Positions 51,884 to 62,086 of a stretch of DNA of 64,000 nucleotides are shown piece after piece. This DNA is from Pantoea sp. 1.19 (GTDB lineage Bacteria > Pseudomonadota > Gammaproteobacteria > Enterobacterales > Enterobacteriaceae): the NCBI RefSeq assembly GCF_001922585.1, contig NZ_MRBS01000006.1, forward strand, positions 175,584-239,583, in the 5' to 3' direction. Made by a program: the position numbers and the translations under genes. Within the stretch, counting starts at the first letter, position 1; each line of letters starts with the position of its first letter. A model generated the notes under the pieces. It made no database searches. It saw only the letters and a list, made by a program, of their open reading frames with translations, and was not told the origin of the DNA.

Positions 51884-52475
51884 CGGGGCAGGCACGGGCC
51901 AGCATCCCTGTATCGCGCTCCTCACGTCGCCGCCGGCAGCGCCTTCGCCCATCTTTATCCGCTATCCGCGCTTTTTGCACCCGCTGACCACGCGCGGGGA
52001 GCGACACCGCAGCGTAAACAGCACAAGCCGTTTTCCGTTCATCGCTCCCCATCGCGCGCCCGGTAATGCCAGCATCGCGATCATCTGCGGCAGCGGCGAT
52101 ATGCCTCTCAGTAAGGTGATTGCCAGTCGCCCCTGCGCCAGCAAGAAACAGGTCATTTCGGCACAGCCCGCGCGCCGGCTGGGCGCGGCTGGTGAGGATA
52201 GCGATCAGCAGCGTCAGCGCAGGGATAAAAAAAGCAGCGCGTGCTGCAGCGGCGGCAGGCTGAGCAGAATCAGCGCAAACGCCAGCAGCAGGACCGCCAC
52301 CGGCAACCATTCTGCCGGAGCAGCGCGGTGGACGGCCAGTCAAAATAGCGCTCCGGCGATGGGTGGGTCACTACGCCCGGCCCTGCCGGACGCTCAGCGG
52401 CGCTATTTCTCACTCCTGCTGCCCTGGCGCATGAAACAGCGCGCCGGTAAGCCTGGCTATCAACGACATCACCAT
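51884..52475 (-). pseudogene. Decayed gene B, small membrane protein remnant (unidentified)
   Basis: Read on the minus strand it starts plausibly at 52475 with MVMSLIARLTGALFHAPGQQ and meets a stop 21 codons on. Beyond it, coding-looking pieces occur in different frames: EWLPVAVLLLAFALILLSLP and PPLQHALLFLSL (a membrane segment), TLLIAILTS, then CFLLAQGRLAITLLRGISPL and PQMIAMLALPGARWGAMNG. No frame is open throughout. This is best read as one gene broken by several frameshifts. I do not recognise the family. Confidence 0.4.
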
Positions 52476-52486
52476 ACCGCCAGAGA

Positions 52487-53540
52487 CTAAAGCGTCTTCA
52501 CAGCGTAGCGCCCGGTTCGCGGCGGATTGCCCGGTGTCGCCACCACGCCGCTGACGGCACTGCCCGCCAGCGCAGCCGCCGCGGGTGCCCCCTCCCCAGC
52601 TGGCGACCAGCATCATGTGTACCGGCTCAACCAGGGAACGTTTCGGATAAAGACCGGCGCGGACCGCGGCGTTGATTCCGTTAGGATTGCCCCGGTATTT
52701 TATGCACGATTGATGCGTTCGGTGAGTCGCCCGCGATCCTGCTGTGGCCCGGCTTTCAACCATTCCATTGCCTGCAGCGAAGACACGGACGGCATCGCCC
52801 GCGGCGTCGCGGCGATCTCTTTTAACGCCCCGCCCGCGCTGGCCAGCGCCATCACGTTCGCGAGGCCGACGTTGCGGCATAGCGCTCCTGAGCGTCGAGC
52901 CAGGCCACATTGTCCCCGCTGTTTTCCATCGGGCCATACGCGCGATAGATACCGTTCAGGCATGACAAACCCGTCGCGGCAGCGCCGGCGTAGCCGTTCA
53001 CGACCAGCGCAGCACTGCCGCCGGCCATAATGGGCATGGCGAAGGCCCCGCTGACCATGACGCCCGCGGTGATGATCATTGCACCGCAGGCGGGCGTGGT
53101 AGCCGTAATCTCAGCGCCGATTGCGGTGGCGGTCACGGCGTCCGTCAGCGCGCTACCCCGGCTGGAGGTCGAGGCCTGCGACGCGGTTTTCATCACGATA
53201 ATCTGGGTCACCAGGCCGCTCTGGCCAGTGGGATGACGGTAACCCGAACGCACCAGAAAATGCTGTGGGCCATCCGCATACGTGATGCCGCCCTGGGCAA
53301 ATTCGCGCGAACGATTCATCGCTCCCGCGGATGCTTCAAAAGCAAAGCCGATCATGCGGGCCAACTCACGGCCGGGCTCATTTTTCCCGGATCCATCAGG
53401 ACAGCGTCATGTTTTTTCCTGACGGGACACGCGTCAGCGATACCTTCAGTCGCGGCGCAATGCCTCCCCCGAGCGGCTTGTAATGCAGTTTGATTGAGAA
53501 AAACTGATCAACGCCATTGCCCGGCTACGCCGCTAATCGC
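52487..53540 (-). pseudogene. Decayed gene A (unidentified, multiple frameshifts)
   Basis: Minus-strand pieces in changing frames suggest one dead gene: VDQFFSIKLHYKPLGGGIAP and LKVSLTRVPSGKNMTLS then a stop (about 53407); PDGSGKNEPGRELARMIGFA through AQGGITYADGPQHFLVRSGY (about 53395-53210); a Gly/Ala-rich hydrophobic run MIITAGVMVSGAFAMPIMAG with VVNGYAGAAATGLSC (about 53090-52960); AWLDAQERYAA, a shift, NVGLANVMALASAGGALKEI (about 52880-52810); SCIKYRGNPNGINAAVRAGL (about 52710-52650); and a tail PAAAALAGSAVSGVVATPGN ending RYAVKTL and TAG at 52487. Function not recognised. Confidence 0.42.
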
Positions 53541-53655
53541 CGTTCTGCGGCTGGTGAGCAATATTCATAAGAAAGGCGATAGCGCCGATGCCGGCAGTAA
53601 AAACGGCCTGCAGGATAATGCAGGCCGATGGCTAACCATACTGTGGCACGATCGC

Positions 53656-55785
53656 TTAGCGAGCCAGGCAGACATCGGGCCCGGACGGATCCGTTCCGAT
53701 GGTTCCCGCTCCGGACGGCGTGCGGCGACGGCGGTGAATATCGCGCAGGGTCAGGTTGACCTGCTCGCTGGCAAACATCGCCTCCAGCGTCGCGCTGAGC
53801 TTACGCCGCCAGTTGGGATACTGATCAACGGTGCCGGGAACGTTCACCGGATCGGCCATATCCAGCCAGTCTTCCGGCTGCAGTCCCAGCAGCGCGCTGC
53901 CGCTATCGGCAATAAAGCGGTGCATCGCCCGATTAAGCAACGGCGTCATGGTCATTCGCTTCGCACGCTTTCCGGCGCGCGCCGGCAGGCAGTTTGCCGC
54001 GTGCAACGCATTGAGCAATGCCTGCTTTTGCCGCTCGCGCTCGACATACAGTCCCTGCAAAATGACCTTATCGGGGTAGAGCCCCAGTTGCTCGCCCAGC
54101 GTCAGGTCTCCGGCAGTCCAGAACCCGCGCAGCGTTGGCAAATCGTGGGTGGTCGCGCTGGCCATCGACTGTCGCGGCCACGCCTGCGGCGCGCGATAGC
54201 GATCTTCGCTCTCCTGCTCGAAATAGAGAACCTTCCACGAGTAGACACCGCTGTCGCGCAGCTTGCCGACGATCTCTGGCGGCACCGTCCCCAAGTCTTC
54301 GCCGATCACCATGCAGCGCTGTCGCTGACTCTCCAGCGCGAGGATCGCAAAGAGATCGTCTACCGGATAAAAAACATAGGCGCCGCGATCGGCCGTTTCA
54401 CCTTTCGGTATCCACCACAGGCGCAGCAGAGACATCACGTGATCGATGCGCAGCGCACCGCAGCTGGCCATATTGGCCCGTAGCAGATCAATAAACGGCT
54501 GATAGCCGCGGGCGCGCAGCACGTGCGGATTGAGTGGTGGCAACCCCCAGTTCTGACCCAGCGGTCCGAGAATATCCGGCGGCGCCCCCACCTGCGCATC
54601 CAGCGCGTAAAGCTCTCGCTCGGCCCAGGTTTCGGCTCCCCCTTCCGCGACGCCGACCGCCAGGTCTCGGTAAAGCCCCACCGGCATCTGCAGCTGCTGG
54701 CTGAGCTGCCAGCAGGCCTCAAACTGCCGGCTGGCCAGCCACTGTAGCCAGAGGAAAAAGCGGACCTCATCGTGCTGCTGTTCGCAGAACCGCGTGACGG
54801 CCTCACTGTGCGCCTGCCGGTACGCTTCTGGCCAGGCGGGCCAGCCCCAGCGACGACTGTCCTCGGCCAGCATCGCCTGGTGCAGCGCATCGTAGGCCGC
54901 CTGGTACCAGAGGCTGGCGCCGCCTTCGGTGATAAAAGCCTCCAGCGCAACGACCGCCGCATCCTGCGAAGCGCGCGCGCTGAAGCTGCGCCAGGCCAGC
55001 CGCAGCGCCTGCAGCTTGAGTGCCGCGACGCCGGCGTATTCCACCTTATCGCTGGCGCGCACCTGGGTCAGACTGGCCTGTGTGTCCGCCTGCTGCCACC
55101 AGCGCTGGGCGTCGGCACTCTGTTGAAAATCGTCGACCTGGCTAACGTCGATATACAGCACGTTCAGCCAGCGGCGTGATGAAGGGCTATAGGGGCTGGC
55201 GCTTTCCGGACTGGCCGGGTAAAGCGCGTGAATCGGGTTGAGGCCAATAAACGCGCCGCCGCGCGCCGCCACTTCGCGGATCATCTGCTGAAGGTCGCCA
55301 AAATCCCCCATGCCCCAGTTGTGTTCAGAGCGCAGCGTATACAGCTGTACGCAGGCCCCCCACAGCTTTCCACCCTGCTTCAACGCGGGCGGCTCATAGC
55401 AGCGGCGCGGGGCAACAATCACCCGGCACGGCCACTGCTGGCTCCCCTGGCTGAGGGTCAGCTGGTGATAGCCCTGTGGCAGACGGGTCGGCAGGCTGAG
55501 GGAGGCCCCGCCGGCCACCGTGCCCGACCAGCGCTTGCCGTTCTCCGCATGGAGCTGCCACTGCCAGCGGCCGCGGCCGCCCACGCTGATGGCGCCGCTG
55601 CGCCGGTGGCGAAGGACCAGGGCCGCAGGCAGCGGCGCCGCGCTCGCCTGCGGCTCGCCGTCCATCGCGCTGAGCAGGCGCTGCAGCGTTTGCGGCGCGA
55701 TCGCTTCCGATACGCCTTTGGCATTGATGTAGTGATCAGCAATGCCTGCCGCGCGAGCCTCCGCGGCCAGATGTTCGCTCTCCAT
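53656..55785 (-). CDS. malQ: 4-alpha-glucanotransferase (amylomaltase) MalQ
   Basis: 709 residues from the ATG at 55785 (AGGAGAGGT upstream); E. coli MalQ has 694. GH77 family: the catalytic nucleophile Asp is in ALRIDHVMSLLRLWWIPKG, the acid Glu in GEDLGTVPPEI, and the third Asp in TTHDLPTLRGFW. It disproportionates maltodextrins in the cytoplasm, releasing glucose. It lies 11 bp after malP in the malPQ operon. Its sequence is intact although the activator malT next to the operon is broken. Confidence 0.96.
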   Translation of the reverse strand: MESEHLAAEARAAGIADHYINAKGVSEAIAPQTLQRLLSAMDGEPQASAAPLPAALVLRHRRSGAISVGGRGRWQWQLHAENGKRWSGTVAGGASLSLPTRLPQGYHQLTLSQGSQQWPCRVIVAPRRCYEPPALKQGGKLWGACVQLYTLRSEHNWGMGDFGDLQQMIREVAARGGAFIGLNPIHALYPASPESASPYSPSSRRWLNVLYIDVSQVDDFQQSADAQRWWQQADTQASLTQVRASDKVEYAGVAALKLQALRLAWRSFSARASQDAAVVALEAFITEGGASLWYQAAYDALHQAMLAEDSRRWGWPAWPEAYRQAHSEAVTRFCEQQHDEVRFFLWLQWLASRQFEACWQLSQQLQMPVGLYRDLAVGVAEGGAETWAERELYALDAQVGAPPDILGPLGQNWGLPPLNPHVLRARGYQPFIDLLRANMASCGALRIDHVMSLLRLWWIPKGETADRGAYVFYPVDDLFAILALESQRQRCMVIGEDLGTVPPEIVGKLRDSGVYSWKVLYFEQESEDRYRAPQAWPRQSMASATTHDLPTLRGFWTAGDLTLGEQLGLYPDKVILQGLYVERERQKQALLNALHAANCLPARAGKRAKRMTMTPLLNRAMHRFIADSGSALLGLQPEDWLDMADPVNVPGTVDQYPNWRRKLSATLEAMFASEQVNLTLRDIHRRRRTPSGAGTIGTDPSGPDVCLAR

Positions 55786-55796
55786 ACCTCTCCTTA

Positions 55797-58202
55797 TTAG
55801 CGTGTCGCCTGCCAGATGCGCTGCTGGTAATCGCGGATCGCCCGATCGGAACTGAACAGGCCGGTACGCGCGGTGTTCAGGATCGCCGCCCGCGTCCAAC
55901 CTTCCCGATCGGCCCACAGCGCCTCCACCCGTGCCTGAGCGTCCAGATAGGCGGAAAAATCGGCCAGCACCAGCCAGGGGTCGCCCCCTGCGGTTAGGCT
56001 GTGTAGCAACCGGTCAAACGCGTGAGTGTCGCCCTGACTGAAGTGGCCATTTTCCAGCTCGGTCAAGATGGCGTCGAGGTGAGGATCCTGCTGACGCCGC
56101 ATCAGTGGATCGTAGCCCTGCGCCTTGAGCGTTTTCACCTGATCCACGGTGTTACCAAAAATAAAGATGTTTTCCTCGCCCACCTCACCGGCAATTTCCA
56201 CGTTGGCGCCGTCCAGCGTGCCGATGGTCAGCGCGCCATTAAGGGCCAGCTTCATGTTGCCCGTCCCCGACGCTTCATAGCCCGCGGTGGAGATCTGCTC
56301 GGAGAGATCCGCCGCCGGGATCATCTGCTCGGCCACGGTGATACGATAATCCGGGATAAATACCACTTTCAGCCGATCGCCAACTTGCGGATCGTTGTTA
56401 ATCACCTCCGCCACTTTATTGATGGCATAGATAATATTTTTTGCCAGATAGTAGCCCGGTGCCGCTTTGGCGCCAAACAGGAAGACGCGCGGCGCCATCG
56501 GTGACTGCGGATCGTCGCGCAGCCGCTTGTAGCAGGAGAGGATATGCAGCAGCGCCAGGTGCTGACGTTTGTATTCATGCAGACGCTTAATTTGCACATC
56601 AAAAATGGCCTGTGGATTGATATCAATCCCGGTGACCCGTTTAACATATGCCGTTAGCCGCTGCTTATTCTCCTGTTTGATCTGGCGGTAGCGCTGCCGG
56701 AAAGCGGCGTCATCCGCCAGCGGCTCCAGCCGCTTCAGGCACGCCAGATCGTTGGCCCACTCTCCCTGTAGCACCTCATCAATCAGCGCAGAGAGCGCAG
56801 GATTACACTGCTTCAGCCAGCGGCGTGGAGTGATTCCGTTGGTGACATTATGGAATTTAGTCGGCCACAGCTGGTGATATTCCGGAAACAGATCCTTCAC
56901 CACCAGCTCAGAGTGAAGGGCCGCCACGCCGTTCACTGCAAACCCGCTGACCACACACAGGTTAGCCATCCGGACTTGCTTATCGTGCAGTATGGCCAGT
57001 TTCGCCCACACCGCCTTATCGCCGGGCCACTGTGCCTCCACCACCTTTTTAAACCGTTTATTGATCTCCTGAATGATGCTGAAGTGCCGCGGCAGCAGGC
57101 TTTTTACCAGCCGTTCATCCCAGCGTTCCAGCGCTTCCGGCATCAGGGTATGGTTGGTATAGGCAAACGTCCGGCGGGTGATGGTCCAGGCTTTATCCCA
57201 GCTCAGCTGATGATCGTCGATAAGCACGCGCATCATTTCCGGAATGGCAATCGTCGGGTGCGTGTCGTTGAGCTGGATCACTTCGTGATCGGGCAGACTG
57301 TGCAGCGTGCGCCCGGCCAGGTGATGGCGGCGCAAGATATCCGCAACGGAGCAGGCGCACTGGAAGTACTGCTGCATCAGCCGCAGTCGCTTGCCAGGCT
57401 CATGGTTATCATTGGGATAGAGTACCTTGGTGAGCTTGTCGGCATCGATGCCCTGCTGTTCAGCCTGCAGAAATTTACCGTCGTTAAACCGCGTCAGGTC
57501 AAACGGATGCGCATGTGTGGCTTGCCAGAGGCGCAGCGGCTGGGTGATGCCATTCAAATAGCCAATTACCGGCAGATCCCAGGCTTCACCCCGCAGGATC
57601 ACCGCCGGCTGCCAGATAGGCAAACCGGCCGCATCCTTGATCAGCTTACCACCGAGCGGCACGTCCACATCGCGCGCGCTGTTGTGGCGGAACCACGGAT
57701 AGCGGCCGCGATGCCAGTCGTCCGGCGCCTCGTGCTGCGCGCCATCGACAAACGACTGACGGAACAAGCCATACTGGTAATTCAGACCATAGCCGGTAGC
57801 GGGCTGACCGACAGTGGCCATGGAGTCAAGATAGCAGGCCGCCAGGCGCCCGAGACCGCCGTTGCCGAGCGCTGGATCGATCTCCTCTTCCAGCAGCGCA
57901 CTGAGTTCAATATCCCAGTCGGCGAGCCGCTCCGCCACGCCCTGATACCATCCAAGATTCAGCAGGTTGTTTCCGGTCAGGCGACCAATCAGAAACTCAA
58001 TCGAGAGGTAGTTAACGTGGCGTAACGCGCCGGCTGTCGGCGGGCTGGCCGGCAGTGCGGCAAGCATTTCCGCCACCGCACCGCTAACGGCCTGCCACCA
58101 CTGCTGCCGGGTCATCTCACTGGCGGCGTGCAGGCCCATGCCCTGCCACTGACGCGTCAGAGCAGCGTCAAAACGTGCTGGATTGAATTTTTGCTGCGAC
58201 AT
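55797..58202 (-). CDS. malP: Maltodextrin phosphorylase MalP
   Basis: 801 residues (E. coli 797). GT35 family: the PLP signature [20 protein letters not shown] includes the PLP lysine; [14 protein letters not shown] and [19 protein letters not shown] are other conserved blocks. It phosphorolyses maltodextrins to glucose-1-phosphate. First gene of malPQ; in E. coli it is MalT-dependent. The upstream region is described separately. Confidence 0.97.
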   Translation of the reverse strand: MSQQKFNPARFDAALTRQWQGMGLHAASEMTRQQWWQAVSGAVAEMLAALPASPPTAGALRHVNYLSIEFLIGRLTGNNLLNLGWYQGVAERLADWDIELSALLEEEIDPALGNGGLGRLAACYLDSMATVGQPATGYGLNYQYGLFRQSFVDGAQHEAPDDWHRGRYPWFRHNSARDVDVPLGGKLIKDAAGLPIWQPAVILRGEAWDLPVIGYLNGITQPLRLWQATHAHPFDLTRFNDGKFLQAEQQGIDADKLTKVLYPNDNHEPGKRLRLMQQYFQCACSVADILRRHHLAGRTLHSLPDHEVIQLNDTHPTIAIPEMMRVLIDDHQLSWDKAWTITRRTFAYTNHTLMPEALERWDERLVKSLLPRHFSIIQEINKRFKKVVEAQWPGDKAVWAKLAILHDKQVRMANLCVVSGFAVNGVAALHSELVVKDLFPEYHQLWPTKFHNVTNGITPRRWLKQCNPALSALIDEVLQGEWANDLACLKRLEPLADDAAFRQRYRQIKQENKQRLTAYVKRVTGIDINPQAIFDVQIKRLHEYKRQHLALLHILSCYKRLRDDPQSPMAPRVFLFGAKAAPGYYLAKNIIYAINKVAEVINNDPQVGDRLKVVFIPDYRITVAEQMIPAADLSEQISTAGYEASGTGNMKLALNGALTIGTLDGANVEIAGEVGEENIFIFGNTVDQVKTLKAQGYDPLMRRQQDPHLDAILTELENGHFSQGDTHAFDRLLHSLTAGGDPWLVLADFSAYLDAQARVEALWADREGWTRAAILNTARTGLFSSDRAIRDYQQRIWQATR

Positions 58203-58638
58203 ACGACTCTTTTCCCGTAATGGATGGTTGCGCGAAACATTATGCGACTATGCTGACGGCTGAAACGAGCAGCGGCATCCACCTTGGATAAAATCAGACG
58301 GGGAGAAGCCGCAGGGCGTAGCCAATAGTGTGATGACGGCGACATTTTCCCTCATTTCAGTAAAGACCCTGTTGCACAAGTTTGCCTGGATTATCTGCTG
58401 CCAACGGCGGATTGCCGGCGTTTCAGCGCGTTTACCCTCCGCGATTAACGCACCCGACAGCCAGTTCGCACGGTTCCAGAAGGATTCTGGACAAATGGAC
58501 ATGTGATAAGCACAACTTGCGGCTATTTAGCATGATGAGTCACCTGCATTAGCCCATCGGCTGGCAGAAGGTAACTTAATTACACAGCTAAAAATAATTC
58601 AGCGTGTATCTTTCTGCCCCTTTGGTGAAGCCGACACC
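58203..58638. promoter_or_regulatory. malP-malT divergent control region (436 bp)
   Basis: No gene is supported. MalT-box-like GGATGG (58221), GGATAA (58289) and GGGGAGAA (58300) strings are seen, all imperfect against GGGGA(T/G)GAGG. A CRP-like TGTGA-N6-CGACA is at 58329-58344, and a second TGTGA-like string is near 58503. The malP side is 95 bp of leader with the nearest possible boxes; I cannot say whether the boxes are still functional. Confidence 0.4.
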
Positions 58639-61333
58639 ATGCTCATACCTTCGAAGCTAAGCCGACCGGTGCGTCTGCAAAACACGGTTATCCGCGCGCG
58701 TCTGATCGCGCGACTCGCGGCTGTTCAGCATTACCGCCTGGCGTTAATTATCCGCCCGGCGGGATACGGTAAAACCACGCCGATCGCGCAGTGGGGCGCC
58801 GATAAAGCGGATATTGATTGGTACTCTCTGGATGAGGCGAACAACTACCCGGAGCAGTTTGCTACCTATTTGCTTGCCGCGATACAACACGCTACCGCTA
58901 ATCACTGCGAGCGCAGCGATGCAATGGCGCAGAAGCGCCAGTACGCCAGCCTGAGCGCCCTGTTTTCACCGCTGGTTATCGACTGACCGCATGGCCCCAT
59001 CCGGTATATCTGGTCATGGATGATTACTATCTGCTCACTAACGACGAGATACATCAGGCCATGCGTTTTATTTGCGCCATCAGCCCGATAATCTCACGCT
59101 GGTTATTTTGTCGCGTAATTTGCCTTCTCTTGGCATTGCTAACCTGCGGATTCGCGAACAGCTGCTGGAGATTAGCAGCCAACGGTTGGCGTTCACCGCC
59201 GGTGAGGCAAAAACTTTTTTCGACCACCGATTGCAGCACCCCGTCGCCGAAAGCGAGTCGCAGCGGCTGTGCGATGACGTTGCCGGCTGGGCCACCGCGC
59301 TGCCGTTAATTGCGCTATCAGAACGCCAGTCGAATACGCCCACACATCAGTCAGCACGGCGTCTCGCCGGCATTAATGCCAGCCACCTCTCTGATTACCC
59401 GGTGGATCAGGTGCTTAACTGCGTGGACGGTGCTACCCGGCAATTTTTACTGCGCAGCGCGGTGCTGCGCTCGATGAACGATCGGCTGATTGCCGCCGTC
59501 ACCGGTGAAGAGAACGGACAATGACGGCTGGAGGAAACCGGGCGGCAGGGTTTGGTTTTACAGCGCATGGACGATCGCGGTGCATGGTTTCGCTTTCATC
59601 CGCTGTTCGCTCCTTTTCTTCGCCAGCGCTGTCAATGGGAACTGGCGGCGGAACTGTCGGCGATCCATCGCGCCACAGCGCAGGAATGGATGGCATTGGG
59701 CTATGCCGGCGAGGCGATTCACCACGCCCTGGCTGCGCAAGATTTGTCGCTGCTGCAAACGATGTTGCTGGAGCATGCCTGGACGCTGCTTAACCATAGC
59801 GAACGGCGCCTGCTGGGACAGGGATCGGGCGCGCTGCCCTTCGTCATCGCTGATTGCCCCACCGCGTCTAATTTTATTGCAGGCCAGGCTGGCCCAGAGT
59901 CAGCACCGCTATAACGAAGTTAATCACCTGCTGGCACGCGCGGAGCAGGTGATGGATCAGCAGCAGCTCGCCACCAACGCGCTGCTCTGTGCCGAATTTA
60001 ACGCGCTGCGCGCGCAGGTCGCGATCAACGCCGGCAAACCCGACGAGGCCGGGAGGCTGGCCAGTGAAGCGCTGGCAGTGTTTCCGCTCGCGAGTTATTA
60101 CGGTCGGATCGTAGCCACGTCGATAAAGGGTGAAGTATTACATTGCCGCGGCGATCTCAATCAGGCTCTGTCGCTGATGCAGGAAACCTGCCAGATGGCC
60201 AGGCATCACGATATCTGCCACGACGCCCTGTGGGCGCTGCTTCAGCAAAGTGAGATCCTGATCGCGCAGGGCGATGCGCAATCCGCCTACGAGACACGGG
60301 ATAACGCTTTTGCGCTGATTCGCGAGCAGGGGCTGGAACAGTTGCCGATGCATGAGTTTCTGCTGCGCTTGCGCGCCCAGCTGCTGTGGTCATGGTCGCG
60401 TCTGGATGACGCCGAACAGGCCGTCAGACAGGGTCTGGAGGTGCTGACTCACTTCCAGCCGCAGCAACAGCTGCAGTGCCTGGCGATGCTGGCCAAATGC
60501 GCCCTGGCGCGTGGCGATATGGACAACGCCCGCCGGCATCTTACCCGCCTTGAAAATTTGCTCAGTAACGGTCACTACCGCAGCGACTGGGTGACCAACG
60601 CCGATAAGCCTCGTCTGCTTTACTGGCAGATGACCGGAGACCGACAGGCAACGGCGAATTGGCTTCACATCACGCCAAAGCCGGCCAATGCCGACAACCA
60701 TTTTCTGCAGGGACAGTGGCGCAATATGGCGCGATCCTGCTGGGGCAGTTTGACGAGGCGGAAGTGGTACTGGACGAGCTTAACGACAATGCGCATCGTC
60801 TGCAGCTAATCAGCGATCTGAACCGCAATTACTTGCTGCTAAACCGCCTCTGGTGGCAAACGGAACGCAAAAGTCTTGCTCGGCAGGCGCTGCAGCTTTC
60901 GGTGCGTACCGGCTTTATCAGCCACTTTGTGGTGGAGGGTGAGGCGATGGCGCAGCAGCTGCGTCAGTTATTATAACTCAGCGCACTGCCAGATCTGGAA
61001 CAGCAGCGCGCGCAGCGTATTTTACGCGACCTTAATCAGCACCATCGCCACAAGTTTGCCCATTTCGATGAAACCTTTGTCAGTCGCCTGCAGAGTCATC
61101 CTCAGATACCCGAACTGATTCGAACCAGCCCGCTGACGCATCGGCAATGCCGGGTGCTGGCAGTGATTTATTCCGACTACAGTAACGACCAGATCGCGGC
61201 CGAGCTGAATGTCGCCGCCACCACCATCAAAACTGATATCCGCAATTTGTATCAGAAAATGGGCGTCGCGCATCGCCAGCAGGCAGTGCAACAGGCTCAT
61301 CACCTGCTGCATTTAATGGGATTCGGGGTGTGA
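58639..61333 (+). pseudogene. malT: Disrupted maltose regulon activator MalT
   Basis: The whole 901-codon E. coli MalT can be followed in pieces. The N-terminal ATPase begins [18 protein letters not shown] with the Walker A PAGYGKT. Frameshift 1 falls at about 58980 after [10 protein letters not shown]; frameshift 2 at about 59065 between IHQAMRF and [15 protein letters not shown]; an in-frame TGA at 59522-59524 after TGEENGQ; frameshift 3 at about 59860 near [15 protein letters not shown]; frameshift 4 at about 60735 between QWRNMAR and [10 protein letters not shown]; an in-frame TAA at 60974-60976 after AQQLRQLL. The LuxR helix-turn-helix remains readable up to [20 protein letters not shown]. 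Divergent malPQ is intact. Confidence 0.93.
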
Positions 61334-61443
61334 TCAACACGTCACCCTCTGTTTGACCGGACTGAGCCGCGCAGATTTTGCGCGGCCTGAGGGTCAACAT
61401 GGTTACCCGGTGGATCGTTTTTCTGCTCTGCGATCCAAAACGC

Positions 61444-61468
61444 AAAAAACCCCGACCGTCGGCCGGGG
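61444..61468 (-). terminator. Distal terminator of the rRNA operon
   Basis: On the minus strand CCCCGGCC-GAC-GGTCGGGG is followed by six T residues. It lies 190 bp beyond the last 5S gene and about 110 bp from the malT end, so it also blocks read-through into malT. Confidence 0.8.
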
Positions 61469-61594
61469 CTCCCGCTCGACATGGCGCCCGGCGGGCGTCC
61501 TGCGCCCCCTCCGGACCGCCGCGGCGCCGCTCAGCCCCGCTCCCGCCGGCGCTGTCACTCAGGAGGGCGCCCGCCGGCAAACCGCGCGCAAAAC

Positions 61595-61624
61595 AAAAGG
61601 CCCGGTCTTTCGACCGGGCCTTTT
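61595..61624 (-). terminator. Proximal terminator of the rRNA operon (T1-like)
   Basis: AAGGCCCGGTC and GACCGGGCCTT pair around a short loop and run into T-rich sequence on the minus strand, 10 bp after the last 5S gene. The stem carries A/T ends on both sides. Confidence 0.9.
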
Positions 61625-61629
61625 GCCTG

Positions 61630-61760
61630 ATTTGATGCCTGGCAGTTCCCTACTCTCGCATGGGGAGGCCCCACACTACCATCGGCGCTACGGCGTTTCA
61701 CTTCTGAGTTCGGCATGGGGTCAGGTGGGACCACCGCGCTACAGCCGCCAGGCAAATTCT
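61630..61760 (-). repeat. Direct repeat copy 1 (131 bp, contains 5S rRNA)
   Basis: This stretch is identical to 61869-61999, including 5 bp before and 6 bp after the 5S gene. The two copies are 239 bp apart, which would allow homologous deletion of the tRNA-Thr between them. Confidence 0.9.
61635..61754 (-). rRNA. rrfF: 5S ribosomal RNA, second copy of the operon
   Basis: 120 nt, minus strand. It starts TGCCTGGCGGCTGTAGCGCG and ends GGGAACTGCCAGGCAT, pairing as the 5S helix I. It is the extra 5S following tRNA-Thr, the position of E. coli rrfF in rrnD. Confidence 0.97.
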
Positions 61761-61785
61761 TTATTTACCGAACTCATGCCTTAAC

Positions 61786-61861
61786 TGGTGCTGATACCCA
61801 GAGTCGAACTGGGGACCTCACCCTTACCAAGGGTGCGCTCTACCAACTGAGCCATATCAGC
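61786..61861 (-). tRNA. thrV: tRNA-Thr (anticodon GGT)
   Basis: 76 nt with encoded CCA, minus strand. The acceptor stem GCTGATA pairs with TATCAGC, the anticodon arm CCCTTGGTAAGGG shows GGT, and the T loop is AGTTCGACTCT. Its place between two 5S genes is that of E. coli thrV in rrnD. Confidence 0.97.
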
Positions 61862-61868
61862 ACGCTTA

Positions 61869-61999
61869 ATTTGATGCCTGGCAGTTCCCTACTCTCGCAT
61901 GGGGAGGCCCCACACTACCATCGGCGCTACGGCGTTTCACTTCTGAGTTCGGCATGGGGTCAGGTGGGACCACCGCGCTACAGCCGCCAGGCAAATTCT
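61869..61999 (-). repeat. Direct repeat copy 2 (131 bp, contains 5S rRNA)
   Basis: Identical by eye to 61630-61760. See copy 1. Confidence 0.9.
61874..61993 (-). rRNA. rrfD: 5S ribosomal RNA, first copy of the operon
   Basis: 120 nt, identical to the copy at 61635-61754. It follows the 23S gene by 93 bp and precedes tRNA-Thr by 12 bp, as E. coli rrfD. Confidence 0.97.
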
Positions 62000-62086
62000 G
62001 TTGTCCGCGCCGCCATCCGGCCGCACGGCTTCAATCCGTTATGAACTGGGCTGAAAATCGTCTCTCAAGAACGCCTCTGGCGTTGT

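Noticed and set aside
53494..54483. 329-codon plus-strand frame opposite malQ 3' end
   Set aside because: Antisense to malQ, no ribosome site or family features.
61485..61595. GC-rich inverted strings between the two rrn terminators
   Set aside because: Short complementary GC runs are expected at this composition; no CRISPR-like spacing or conserved RNA motif seen.
61353..62044. Small plus-strand frames across the 5S/tRNA region, including near-identical proteins
   Set aside because: They are translations of rRNA and tRNA genes; the similarity reflects the duplicated 5S.
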